Positions 41,909 to 49,777 of a stretch of DNA of 64,000 nt are shown here, piece by piece (position 1 is the stretch's first letter; each line of letters begins with the position of its first letter). The stretch is from Nocardioides sp. Arc9.136. GTDB taxonomy: Bacteria; Actinomycetota; Actinomycetes; Propionibacteriales; Nocardioidaceae. The notes beneath the pieces were generated by a model. It was not told where the DNA came from. It did no database searches and worked only from the letters and a program-made list of their open reading frames with translations. The stretch spans positions 3,359,001-3,423,000 of the forward strand of contig NZ_CP113431.1 of assembly GCF_030506255.1 (NCBI RefSeq), read 5' to 3'. A program made the translations under genes and the position numbers.

Positions 41909-41936
41909 CGATCGGCACGGCCGCGGGCGACCTGAG
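41909..41936 (-). promoter_or_regulatory. Sigma-28-type promoter of fliC
   Basis: Minus strand CTCAGGT-N13-GCCGATCG from 41936 to 41909. Transcription would start near 41902, giving a leader of about 148 bases. The rest of the gap 41755-42118 holds that leader and a hairpin at 42066-42095; no gene was seen. Confidence 0.78.
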
Positions 41937-42065
41937 CGGAACCGGACGGCCGGAGACGCTTCATCAAGGGATGTCGACGAACGGTCGCTCCCCTCGTGGA
42001 GCTCACCCGGGGAGGCGGCGACGTCCCTGCATCCCTTGGTGGACCGCCGCGGCACGAACGACGAC

Positions 42066-42095
42066 GCCGCGACCGGCACGAGGGCCGGCCGCGGC
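42066..42095 (-). terminator. Hairpin after fliA
   Basis: A 12-base stem with one mismatch (GCCGCGACCGGC with GCCGGCCGCGGC) closes a 6-base loop. It lies 23 bases past the fliA stop and upstream of the fliC promoter, so it would insulate the two genes. Confidence 0.55.
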
Positions 42096-42118
42096 GTGCG
42101 GCGAGGAGCAGCGAGCGG

Positions 42119-43030
42119 TCAGGCGGTGGTGTCGAAGACCGGCAGGGTGGCGCGCACGGAGCGCGCGGCGGCGTGCCGCTCGGCGACGGCGGCGACGTAC
42201 GCGTCGCGGCGGCGGGCGACGCAGCCGTTCGGCTTCGCGTGCGGCTGCAGCCGGTCGGGGTCGAGGGCCGCGTTGAGGGCGTCGCGCAGGAGCACGAGGG
42301 CCTCGGCGCGGATCTGGGAGATGCGCGACTCCGTGACCCCGAGCTCGGCGGCGAGCTCGGCCATCGGCCGCTCGTCGATGAAGTAGCCGGTGACCACCGC
42401 GCGCAGCCGCTCGGGCAGCTCGACGATCGCCTCCTGGAGGTACTGGAGCCGCTCGGCGACGAGGAGCGCGGCCTCGGGGCCCGGCTCGGTCGAGCTGAGG
42501 GAGTCCGCCACGGACCCGTCGGAACCGTCCGGCCCCGCGTTGAGCGACAGCACGCTCGCCCGGGCGACGTCGTCGTCGGAGCGCTGGACCTCGGCCACCT
42601 CGAGCCCGAGCGCCTCGGCCACGGCGGCGTTGTCGGGCAGCCGGCCCATCGTCGCGGCCAGCCGCGTCCGCGCCTCCTCGATCTCGCGGCTGCGGCGCCG
42701 CACCGAGCGCGACGCCCAGTCGACCGAGCGCAGCTCGTCGAGGATCGCGCCGCGGATGCGCGAGGTGGCGTAGCTGCCGAACGGCACGCCGCGGGCGGGG
42801 TCGTAGGACCGCGCCGCCTGGACCAGCGCGGCCAGGCCGGCGGAGCGCAGGTCGTCGCCGTTCACGTGCGACGGGACGCGCGACAGGGTCTCGCGGACGA
42901 CGTGGGCCACCAGCGGCACGTGGTCGACGGCACGCTGGTCCGCCTCGGCGGTCGTGAGCGCGGGGGTGTGCGCGTCGACGGGGCCGAGGGGCTCGTGGAC
43001 AAGGGTGGGGGGCGTGATCGGGGGGGTCAC
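42119..43030 (-). CDS. fliA: Flagellar sigma factor FliA (sigma-28 / WhiG family), 303 aa
   Basis: Directs RNA polymerase to late flagellar genes. Region 2 is close to the FliA consensus (YDPARGVPFGSYATSRIRGA, then ILDELRSVDWASRSVRR), region 3 includes GRLPDNAAVAEALGLEVAEV, and region 4 has YFIDERPMAELAAELGVTESRISQI. About 45 residues extend beyond region 4, longer than usual. The GTG start has no clear ribosome site; a 6-codon frame (MTESST) ends on it by GTGA, so coupling to a leader peptide is possible. No FlgM anti-sigma gene was found nearby. Likely recognises the CTCAGG-N13-GnCGAT elements of this window. Confidence 0.92.
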   Translation of the reverse strand: MTPPITPPTLVHEPLGPVDAHTPALTTAEADQRAVDHVPLVAHVVRETLSRVPSHVNGDDLRSAGLAALVQAARSYDPARGVPFGSYATSRIRGAILDELRSVDWASRSVRRRSREIEEARTRLAATMGRLPDNAAVAEALGLEVAEVQRSDDDVARASVLSLNAGPDGSDGSVADSLSSTEPGPEAALLVAERLQYLQEAIVELPERLRAVVTGYFIDERPMAELAAELGVTESRISQIRAEALVLLRDALNAALDPDRLQPHAKPNGCVARRRDAYVAAVAERHAAARSVRATLPVFDTTA

Positions 43031-43192
43031 GTGGAGGATTCCGTCATACCCAGGGCTCGCCCGCTGGCACTTCCGTCCGTGTCCCCCCGAAATGACCGAG
43101 ACGGGGGGTGCGTACCACCCGGTACTAGTCCGAACGGGCTATGCGGTGTCGACCGAGAGTCGTGCGGAAGCGGCAATCTCTTTGCCGAACCG

Positions 43193-43220
43193 CTCAGGAC
43201 CCCCACCCCCGCGCCGATGG
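43193..43220 (+). promoter_or_regulatory. Sigma-28-type promoter of flgN-flgK-flgL-fliW-csrA
   Basis: Plus strand CTCAGGA-N13-GCCGATGG. It is the only one of the seven on the plus strand and lies 99 bases before the flgN ATG. The rest of the divergent gap 43031-43319, including the start region of fliA, shows no other recognisable element. Confidence 0.75.
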
Positions 43221-43319
43221 GTCGGCCGTCAGCGGGAAGCCGCCTCCGGCCACGGTCGGCGCGCGGCCCGAGCGAACCAGTGGGGCCCGGCCGGTCAGCC
43301 GCGTCGGGCGTGAGGGGCC

Positions 43320-43796
43320 ATGGAGAACCTGTCCGCCACCTTGTGGCACGAGCGCGAGCTGCTGGAGACCCTGCAGTACCACCTCGAGGTGGAGCAGCTG
43401 GTCCTCGCCAGCGGCCGCACGACCTGGCTGATGCGCGCCGCGAAGGACGTCGAGAGCGTGCTCGAGCAGCTGCGGACCGCCGAGGTGCTGCGCTCCGCGG
43501 AGGCCGACGGCGTCGGCGAGCGTCTCGGCCTCGACCCCGCGCCGACGCTGCAGCAGCTGGTCGACGCGAGCCCCGAGCCGTGGCGCACCATCCTCGCCGA
43601 GCACCGCGACGCGCTGACGTCGATGACGCGCGAGATCACCGCGCTCGCCGACAGCAACCGCGACCTGCTCAGCGCCGGCCACCGCTCCGCCCGCGAGACG
43701 CTCCTCGCGATCGGCGGCACGACGCTGAGCTACGGCGCCGACGGCAGTGCCGTCACCCAGGTCGACGCCCCCGCCCTCGTGGACAGGACCTTCTGA
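43320..43796 (+). CDS. flgN: Flagellar export chaperone FlgN, 158 aa
   Basis: Chaperone for the hook-associated proteins FlgK and FlgL. It is a helical protein opening MENLSATLWHERELLETLQY, with HLEVEQLVLASGRTTWLMRA and ITALADSNRDLLSAGHRSAR. Sequence similarity in FlgN is low, so its place directly ahead of flgK adds weight. GTGAGGGG lies just before the ATG. The flgK ATG follows the stop by one base. Confidence 0.87.
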   Translation: MENLSATLWHERELLETLQYHLEVEQLVLASGRTTWLMRAAKDVESVLEQLRTAEVLRSAEADGVGERLGLDPAPTLQQLVDASPEPWRTILAEHRDALTSMTREITALADSNRDLLSAGHRSARETLLAIGGTTLSYGADGSAVTQVDAPALVDRTF

Positions 43797-43797
43797 G

Positions 43798-45177
43798 ATG
43801 GCCGGCACCTTCGCCTCGTTCAACACCGGCCTCAGCGCGCTGCGCTACCAGCGCATCGCGATGGACGTGGCCGCCAACAACATCGCCAACGTCACCACCG
43901 ACGGCTACGTACGCCGCCGCGCGGACGCCGTCTCGACCGGCGCCGCCGTGCAGGCCGCGCTGTGGTCGCGGTCCGACGACACCGCCGGCGGGGTGGCCCT
44001 GGGGAGCCTCGACCGGATGGTCGACCCCTTCCTGGACCTGCGCGCGCGCCGCGAGCACGGCAAGCAGGCCTTCCTCGACACCCGGGTGGCCGTGCTGGAC
44101 CGGGTCGAGAGCGGCATCGGCGAGCCGGGCGACAGCGGCGTGGCCGCGGCGCTCGACGACTTCGCCGCCGCCTGGGCGGACCTCGGCAACCACCCAGAGC
44201 GGGAGGCGTCGCGGAGCGCGGTGCTCTCCGCGGGTGCGACGCTCGCCGACGCCGTGCGCGTCCAGGCCGCGAACGTCACCACCGAGATCGAGGACCAGGT
44301 CCACCACGCGACCGACCTCGGCGCGGAGATCGACGCGACGGCCGCGAGCCTGGCCGAGGTCAACCGCAGCCTCGCCGCCGCCCAGCTCGACGGCACCGAC
44401 AGCAACGACCTGCTCGACCGGCGCGACGAGCTCGCGGACCGGCTCTCCACGCTGACCGGCGGCGAGGCGAAGGTCCGCCCCGACGGCGGGATGGACGTGA
44501 CGGTCAACGGGACCGCCCTCGTCACCGGGTCCACCTCGAGCACCGTCACCGTCAGCGGCGGCAGCGGCGGGGCACCGCTGGTCCTCGGGATCGACGACGG
44601 GACCACCACGACGACGGTCCCGACCTCCGCCTGGGGCGGCCGGCTCGGCGCCGTCGCCGAGCTGGTCACCACGACGCTCCCCCAGCACCTCGCCGGGCTG
44701 GACGGCGTCGCGGTCACGCTGGCCACGGCGGTCAACACCGCCCACCGGACCGGCTACGGCCTGGACGGCGTCTCGGGTCGTGACTACTTCGCCTACGACC
44801 CCGACGGTGCGGCCGGCAGCCTGCGGGTCGCGATCACCTCCCCCGACCAGCTCGGTGTCGCCAAGGTCGCCGGCACCTTCGACGGCTCCAACGCCACGGC
44901 CGTCGGCGCGCAGGTGGAGGGCGCCGCGTCGTCGTACCAGCGCCTGGTCAACGGCTTCGGCAGCAGCGTCCAGTCGGCCACCCGCCTGGCGAGCACCCAG
45001 CGCCTGGTCACCGCCCAGGTGGAGGGCTCGCGCGAGCAGCTGACCGGCGTCAACCTCGACGAGGAGACGCTCAACCTGGTCGCCGCCCAGCGTGCCTACG
45101 AGGCGGCCGCGCGGGTCATCTCGACCGTCGACGCCGTGATCGACACCCTCATCAACCGCACGGGAGTCACCCGATGA
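43798..45177 (+). CDS. flgK: Hook-filament junction protein FlgK, 459 aa
   Basis: First hook-associated protein. FASFNTGLSALRYQRIAMDVAANNIANVTTDGYVRRRADA is the conserved start, with VDPFLDLRARREHG and DDFAAAWADLGNHPEREASR in D1. The end, VNLDEETLNLVAAQRAYEAAARVISTVDAVIDTLIN, is the usual axial-protein helix. It overlaps flgL by ATGA. Confidence 0.95.
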   Translation: MAGTFASFNTGLSALRYQRIAMDVAANNIANVTTDGYVRRRADAVSTGAAVQAALWSRSDDTAGGVALGSLDRMVDPFLDLRARREHGKQAFLDTRVAVLDRVESGIGEPGDSGVAAALDDFAAAWADLGNHPEREASRSAVLSAGATLADAVRVQAANVTTEIEDQVHHATDLGAEIDATAASLAEVNRSLAAAQLDGTDSNDLLDRRDELADRLSTLTGGEAKVRPDGGMDVTVNGTALVTGSTSSTVTVSGGSGGAPLVLGIDDGTTTTTVPTSAWGGRLGAVAELVTTTLPQHLAGLDGVAVTLATAVNTAHRTGYGLDGVSGRDYFAYDPDGAAGSLRVAITSPDQLGVAKVAGTFDGSNATAVGAQVEGAASSYQRLVNGFGSSVQSATRLASTQRLVTAQVEGSREQLTGVNLDEETLNLVAAQRAYEAAARVISTVDAVIDTLINRTGVTR

Positions 45178-46061
45178 CGACCTTCCGGGTCACCCAGACC
45201 ATGCTCGCGAACAGCTCGCTGCGCTCGATGCAGGCCGGGCTCGGCCGGCTGGCCGCCGTCCAGGAGCAGCTCACCACCGGTCGCGTGCTCAACCGGCCCT
45301 CGGACTCCCCCACCGACACCACCAGCGCGATGCGCATCCGCTCCTCGCTGGCGCAGGCCGAGCAGCACGCCCGCAACGCCGACGACGCCGAGGGCCGCCT
45401 CGGGCTCATCGACACCACCCTGGGCAGCATGACGAGCCAGGTGCGGCGCGCCCGCGAGCTGGTCCAGCAGGGCGTGAACGGCGCGAGCGGTCCCGCCGCC
45501 CGCCAGGCGCTGGCCACCGAGATCGACCAGCTGCGGGAGAGCCTGCTCGCCGAGGCGAACACCAGCTACCTGCAGCGGCCGGTCTTCGGCGGCATCACCA
45601 CCGGGACCGGGGCGTACGACGCGTCCGGGACCTGGGTGGGCACCGCCGGCGCGATCTCCCGGCAGGTCGGCTCCGACGTCACCGTCCGGGTCGACGTGGC
45701 CGGCCCGGACGTCTTCGGGGCGGGCGACGACTCGCTCTTCGCGACCCTCGAGGCGGCCTCGACCGCCGTCATCGGTGGCGACCAGGCCGAGATGGACGCC
45801 GCCCTGACCAAGCTCGCCGGCCACCTCGACAAGATGGGCGCCACCCAGGCGGTCGTCGGCTCGCGCCAGGCCCAGGTCGAGCGCGCGGTCGTCGCCACCG
45901 GCGACGCCAAGCTGGCCCTGATCACGCGCCTCTCCGACGTCGAGAACGTCGACCTGCCCCGGGCACTCGTCGACCTCAAGCTCCAGGAGGTCGCCTACCA
46001 GGCGGCCCTGGGCGCGACGGCGCGCGTGACCCAGCCCAGCCTGCTCGACTTCCTCCGCTGA
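45174..46061 (+). CDS. flgL: Hook-filament junction protein FlgL, 295 aa
   Basis: Second junction protein, flagellin-like. FRVTQTMLANSSLRSMQAGLGRLAAVQEQLTTGRVLNRPSDSP matches the FlgL start, and the C-terminus LSDVENVDLPRALVDLKLQEVAYQAALGATARVTQPSLLDFLR the FlgL end. GGITTGTGAYDASGTWVGT is the usual core segment. It overlaps flgK and is followed by fliW after 20 bases. Confidence 0.95.
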   Translation: MTTFRVTQTMLANSSLRSMQAGLGRLAAVQEQLTTGRVLNRPSDSPTDTTSAMRIRSSLAQAEQHARNADDAEGRLGLIDTTLGSMTSQVRRARELVQQGVNGASGPAARQALATEIDQLRESLLAEANTSYLQRPVFGGITTGTGAYDASGTWVGTAGAISRQVGSDVTVRVDVAGPDVFGAGDDSLFATLEAASTAVIGGDQAEMDAALTKLAGHLDKMGATQAVVGSRQAQVERAVVATGDAKLALITRLSDVENVDLPRALVDLKLQEVAYQAALGATARVTQPSLLDFLR

Positions 46062-46081
46062 GCCCGTGGGAGGCTGCTGAC

Positions 46082-46468
46082 ATGTCCGACATCCCGGTGA
46101 TCGAGCTGGTGCACCCCCTGCCGGGCTTCCCCGACGAGCGGCGCTTCACCCTCGTCGAGCTCGACGAGGACGGCGTGCTGTGCGCGCTGCGCTCGCTCGA
46201 GGACCCCGAGCTGCGCTTCCTCGTGGCGCCCCCCGGCCCGTTCTTCCCCGACTACGCACCCGTCGTGGACGACGCCACGGTCGCCGACCTGGAGATCTCC
46301 GCGGTCGAGGACGTCGTCGTCCTCCTCGTGCTCACCCCCGGCGGCTCGCTGCAGGAGACCACCGCGAACCTGCGCGCCCCGCTCGTGCTCAACACGAGCA
46401 CCCGCCGCGCCTGCCAGGTGATCCTCGAGGACACCGCCCTGTCCGTCACCACGCCGCTCGTCGCGTAG
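46082..46468 (+). CDS. fliW: Flagellar assembly factor FliW, 128 aa
   Basis: FliW binds CsrA and flagellin in turn, so that flagellin translation matches its export. PLPGFPDERRFTLVELDEDGVLCALRSLEDPELRFLVAPPGPFFPDYAPVV is characteristic, as is LVLTPGG and APLVLNTSTRRACQVILED. The partner gene csrA starts 9 bases after its stop, the arrangement seen in Bacillus. The fliC leader has matching CsrA-type sites. Confidence 0.93.
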   Translation: MSDIPVIELVHPLPGFPDERRFTLVELDEDGVLCALRSLEDPELRFLVAPPGPFFPDYAPVVDDATVADLEISAVEDVVVLLVLTPGGSLQETTANLRAPLVLNTSTRRACQVILEDTALSVTTPLVA

Positions 46469-46477
46469 CCTGCTGCC

Positions 46478-46711
46478 GTGCTGGTTCTGAGCCGTCGGGT
46501 CGGCGAGAGCGTCGTCATCGGCGACTCCGTGACCGTCACCGTCCTCGACGTCCGTGGCGACGTCGTCCGGATCGGGATCGACGCGCCCCGCTCGGTGTCG
46601 GTCAACCGCGCCGAGCTGCTCGCCGAGCTCGAGTCGAGCAACCGGGCCGCGGCCTCCCCGGCCGAGGCGACCGTCTCGGCCCTCGCCGAGCAGCTGCGCC
46701 AGCGCCGCTGA
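46478..46711 (+). CDS. csrA: Carbon storage/translation regulator CsrA, 77 aa
   Basis: Dimeric RNA-binding repressor of translation. MLVLSRRVGESVVIGDSVTVTVLD and VVRIGIDAPRSVSVNRAELLAEL contain the two RNA-contacting strands with the conserved Leu4, Arg6/7 and the APxxVxVxR segment. The start is a GTG. The last ~15 residues are a helical extension. It is the final gene of the flgN unit and converges on cheR across 24 bases. Confidence 0.95.
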   Translation: MLVLSRRVGESVVIGDSVTVTVLDVRGDVVRIGIDAPRSVSVNRAELLAELESSNRAAASPAEATVSALAEQLRQRR

Positions 46712-46735
46712 CCCTCTCCCGCGCAGGCAGGCCGC

Positions 46736-47572
46736 TCAGGCCACGCCGCTGCGGGTCGCCGGCTTCGGACGGTAGATCGAGGAGCGGCCCGCGGGGACGC
46801 GCTCCCAGGAGTCGTCGACGCCCGTGGTCATCTCGGCCGCGCCGAGGAACAGGTAGCCGTCGGGCGCCAGCACCCGGCTGACCCGGCGCAGGATGTCGCG
46901 CTTGGTCGCCAGGTCGAAGTAGATGAGCACGTTGCGCAGCATGACCACGTCGAAGCCACCCATCGGCGGGAACGGCCGGACCAGGTTGAGGGTCCGGAAG
47001 CTCACCCGCGCGGCGACCTGCGGGTCCACCCGCCACCCGACGCCGGCGCGCTGGAAGTAGCGCACCAGCGTGGTCGCCGGGAGGCCGCGGTTGACCTCGA
47101 GCTGGGAGTACTCCCCCGTCCGCGCGCGCTGCACCATCTCCTCCGACAGGTCGGTGGCGACGATCTCGACGCGGTGCTGGGCGACCGCGGGGGTGTCCTG
47201 GACGACCATCGAGACGCTGTACGGCTCCTGCCCGCTCGAGCAGGCGGCGCACCAGACCCGGATGGGCCGGCCGGCGCGGCGCGCGGCCAGCTCGGGCAGC
47301 ACCACCTGCTTGAGGGCGGTGAAGGGCTCGGAGTCGCGGAACCACGACGTCTCGTTGGTGGTGAGCGCCTCGACCACGGCCCGGACCGCCGCCGGCGTAC
47401 GCCGCCGCTCGAGGTCGCCGACGTAGGCGTCGACGTCCGCGTGACCGCCGGCGCGGGCCAGCGGGAGCAGCCGCGACTCCACGAGGTACTCCTTGCCGGC
47501 GGCGAGCACGATCGCGCTCTCGGACCGGACCAGGTCGGCGACGAAGCCGAACGTGCGGGGACTGATGCTCAT
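46736..47572 (-). CDS. cheR: Chemoreceptor methyltransferase CheR, 278 aa
   Basis: Methylates receptor glutamates with S-adenosylmethionine during adaptation. A small N-terminal helical domain contains TTNETSWFRDSEPF, then the Rossmann domain has VWCAACSSGQEPYSVSM, EIVATDLSEEMVQRARTG and GFDVVMLRNVLIYFD. GYLFLGAAEM is near the end. The C-terminal NWETF-type receptor-tether partner peptide was not seen on the receptors, so it probably docks directly. ATG overlaps the cheB stop. Confidence 0.94.
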   Translation of the reverse strand: MSISPRTFGFVADLVRSESAIVLAAGKEYLVESRLLPLARAGGHADVDAYVGDLERRRTPAAVRAVVEALTTNETSWFRDSEPFTALKQVVLPELAARRAGRPIRVWCAACSSGQEPYSVSMVVQDTPAVAQHRVEIVATDLSEEMVQRARTGEYSQLEVNRGLPATTLVRYFQRAGVGWRVDPQVAARVSFRTLNLVRPFPPMGGFDVVMLRNVLIYFDLATKRDILRRVSRVLAPDGYLFLGAAEMTTGVDDSWERVPAGRSSIYRPKPATRSGVA

Positions 47573-48675
47573 CGGGTGGCTCCTGCAGCGGGGACGGCGG
47601 TGCGCTGCGGGGCGAGCCTGCGCACCACCTCGGGGGCGATGTCGGTGAGGGGCAGCACGAGCTCGGCGAGGCCGGCGCCGGCGACGGCGCCGGGCATCCC
47701 CCACACGACCGAGGTGGCCTGGTCCTGGGCGAGCACGCTGCCGCCGGCGTCGACGAGGGCGCGTGCGCCGCGGCAGCCGTCCTGGCCCATGCCGGTGAGG
47801 ACGACCCCGAGGGCCGCGCCCCCGACCACCTCCACCGCGGAGCGGAGGAGGACGTCGACGGCGGGGCGGCAGTAGTTCTCGGGCGGCTCCTGGGAGAGCC
47901 GGACCGCCAGCCGGCCGGGACGACCGGTCACGTGCAGGTGGTGGTCACCCGGTGCGATGGTCACGGTGCCGGGGAGCAGCGGCTGGCCGTGCTCGGCCTC
48001 CACGACCCGCGCGGCCACGTTGCGGTCCAGCCGCGCGGCGAGCTGGCGGGTGAACAGCGGCGGCATGTGCTGGACGACCACGACGGGCACCGGGAGGAGC
48101 GGCAGCGCGGCGAGCAACGTCCCGAGCGCCTCCGGTCCCCCGGTCGAGCTGCCGACGAGGACGACGCGGTGGCCACCCGCCGGGGCGGGCCGGGCCGGGC
48201 GCAGTGCCACCGGCCGCACCTCGCTGGCCGGCGCCGGCCGAGGGCCGGCGGCGTCGGGGCGGGCGGAGCGGTGGTGCGGGACCAGGGACTTGATCCGCGG
48301 GATGAGCGCGTCGCGGACCTGCTCCATCGACCGGCCGACGCTGCCGACGTTCGCCGGCTTGGCGACGTAGTCGGAGGCGCCCGCGGCCAGCGCGTCGAGG
48401 GTCGCGACGGCGCCGCGCTCGGTGAGGGTGCTGAACATGATGACCGGCACCTTGTTGCCGGTGGCGCGGATGCGGCGCACCGCCTCGATGCCGTCCACCT
48501 CCGGCATCTCGATGTCCATGGTGACCAGGTCCGGGCGGAGCGCCTCGACCTTCTCGACGCCGGCCCGTCCGTTGACGGCGGTGCCGACCACCTCGATCTC
48601 CGGGTCGGCGGCCAGCAGGCCGCTCACCAGCCGTCGGATCACCACCGAGTCGTCGACGACCAGCACCTTGATCAC
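47569..48675 (-). CDS. cheB: Chemoreceptor methylesterase CheB, 368 aa
   Basis: Response regulator-methylesterase that reverses CheR. The receiver has Asp8-Asp9 and phospho-acceptor Asp54 (LVTMDIEMPEVDG). The esterase domain carries the triad: Ser in VGSSTGGPEAL, His in VVVQHMPPLFT and Asp in GMGQDGCRG. GTG 48675 (VIKVLVVDD) is chosen; a longer frame begins at an ATG at 48726, but that ATG lies inside the -10 part of a sigma-28-type promoter (48723-48750), so it cannot be in that transcript. Confidence 0.94.
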   Translation of the reverse strand: MIKVLVVDDSVVIRRLVSGLLAADPEIEVVGTAVNGRAGVEKVEALRPDLVTMDIEMPEVDGIEAVRRIRATGNKVPVIMFSTLTERGAVATLDALAAGASDYVAKPANVGSVGRSMEQVRDALIPRIKSLVPHHRSARPDAAGPRPAPASEVRPVALRPARPAPAGGHRVVLVGSSTGGPEALGTLLAALPLLPVPVVVVQHMPPLFTRQLAARLDRNVAARVVEAEHGQPLLPGTVTIAPGDHHLHVTGRPGRLAVRLSQEPPENYCRPAVDVLLRSAVEVVGGAALGVVLTGMGQDGCRGARALVDAGGSVLAQDQATSVVWGMPGAVAGAGLAELVLPLTDIAPEVVRRLAPQRTAVPAAGATR

Positions 48676-48722
48676 GTCGCACCCGCCCCTTCGCCCGGCC
48701 CGGCCGTCGCGGGTCCCCTCCT

Positions 48723-48750
48723 CCATCGGCCGACGGGCGCCGGACCTGAG
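48723..48750 (-). promoter_or_regulatory. Sigma-28-type promoter of cheB-cheR
   Basis: Minus strand CTCAGGT-N13-GCCGATGG from 48750 to 48723. It begins just before the stop codon of the upstream hypothetical gene (48755) and gives a leader of about 40 bases before the cheB GTG. Confidence 0.75.
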
Positions 48751-48754
48751 GTCG

Positions 48755-49609
48755 CTAGCCCGTGGCGCGCCGGACGTCCTGCCAGGCGGCGAGCAGCACC
48801 TCGGCGTCCGCCTCGTCGAGCAGGTCGACGGCGGTGAGCGCCTGAACCGTGCCGGACACCGCGTTCCAGAGGCCGTACGCCGCGTCGCGGGCGGTCAGGC
48901 CGCCGCGCTGGAAGGCGACCGCGGCGGCGAGCTGGGCGTCGGCCGCGACCCGCAGCCGCTCGGTGACCGCCAGCACCCAGGTGGCGCGGTGCATGGCCGG
49001 CGCCCACAGCCCCGTCCGGGGCCGGAGCCGGTCGACCATGTCGCGCCAGGCGCGCCGCGCGGCGTCGTCGCTCGCGGCGATCGCGCCGAGGACGTCGTCG
49101 ACCACCGGCAGCCCGACCGGGACCGTGTGGTCGCGGACGCCGACGCCCGAGCGGAGCAGCGCCGTCACCATCCCCCGCCGCTGCTCCGGCGCCAGCGACT
49201 CCTCGAGGTAGCACGCGAGCGCGGCGTCGGCGAGCACGTCGGCGGCTCCGGACGCCGAGGGGTCCTGCACCGCGAGGTCGCCGCTGCGCACCCACGTCCG
49301 CTCGAGCGCGTCGTGGCGCAGGAACCGCTCGAGCGCGGCCGCGTCACCGAGCAGCGACGTCTCCAGGCTGCGCAGCGCGACTCCGGCACGGGCGAGCTCG
49401 TCGGCCGTGCGCGTGCGTCCGGCCGGGACCGACGCGGCCCCCGCCCACCGGGCTCGCGCCAGGTCGCCGGGATGCCGCGCGGCGAGGGCGGCGAGGTCGG
49501 CGTCCGTGCACGCGAGCGCCGTGCGCAGGACCGCTGCGGCGCGTGCCCCGCCCGGCAGCCGGACCAGGTCGAAGCCGAGCGCCGACATGCCCACCAGGGT
49601 GTACGGCAC
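48755..49609 (-). CDS. Hypothetical protein in the chemotaxis cluster, 284 aa
   Basis: No family recognised. A mostly helical, Ala/Leu/Arg-rich soluble protein without signal peptide or membrane helix. FDLVRLPGGARAAAVLRTAL and RSLETSLLGDAAALERFLRH are near the start; the last third has VTERLRVAADAQLAAAVAFQ and AYGLWNAVSGTVQALTAVDL. The GTG at 49609 has GAGGAGGGG upstream, so it is likely a real, translated gene. It lies between the mcp block and cheB on the same strand but has a strong hairpin before it (49698-49735) and the cheB promoter after it. A chemotaxis role is only suggested by position. Confidence 0.65.
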   Translation of the reverse strand: MPYTLVGMSALGFDLVRLPGGARAAAVLRTALACTDADLAALAARHPGDLARARWAGAASVPAGRTRTADELARAGVALRSLETSLLGDAAALERFLRHDALERTWVRSGDLAVQDPSASGAADVLADAALACYLEESLAPEQRRGMVTALLRSGVGVRDHTVPVGLPVVDDVLGAIAASDDAARRAWRDMVDRLRPRTGLWAPAMHRATWVLAVTERLRVAADAQLAAAVAFQRGGLTARDAAYGLWNAVSGTVQALTAVDLLDEADAEVLLAAWQDVRRATG

Positions 49610-49697
49610 CTCTCACCCCTCCTCGTCACGCCGACGGTCTCGAGCGACCCGGTACCCGCACCCGCGGGCCTCGGACGGCCGCCCCTTCCAGGAACGC

Positions 49698-49735
49698 ACC
49701 GGGCCGGCCGGACCCCATGGTCCGGCCGGCCCGGT
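49698..49735. terminator. Very strong palindromic terminator after the receptor genes
   Basis: A perfect 17-base stem (49698-49714 with 49719-49735) closes the loop CCAT, 42 bases past the stop of the last chemoreceptor gene. It would end the cheA operon. Confidence 0.75.
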
Positions 49736-49777
49736 CGTCGTGCCCCCGCCCCGGTCCGGAGCGGGGCCTGCCGCTGC

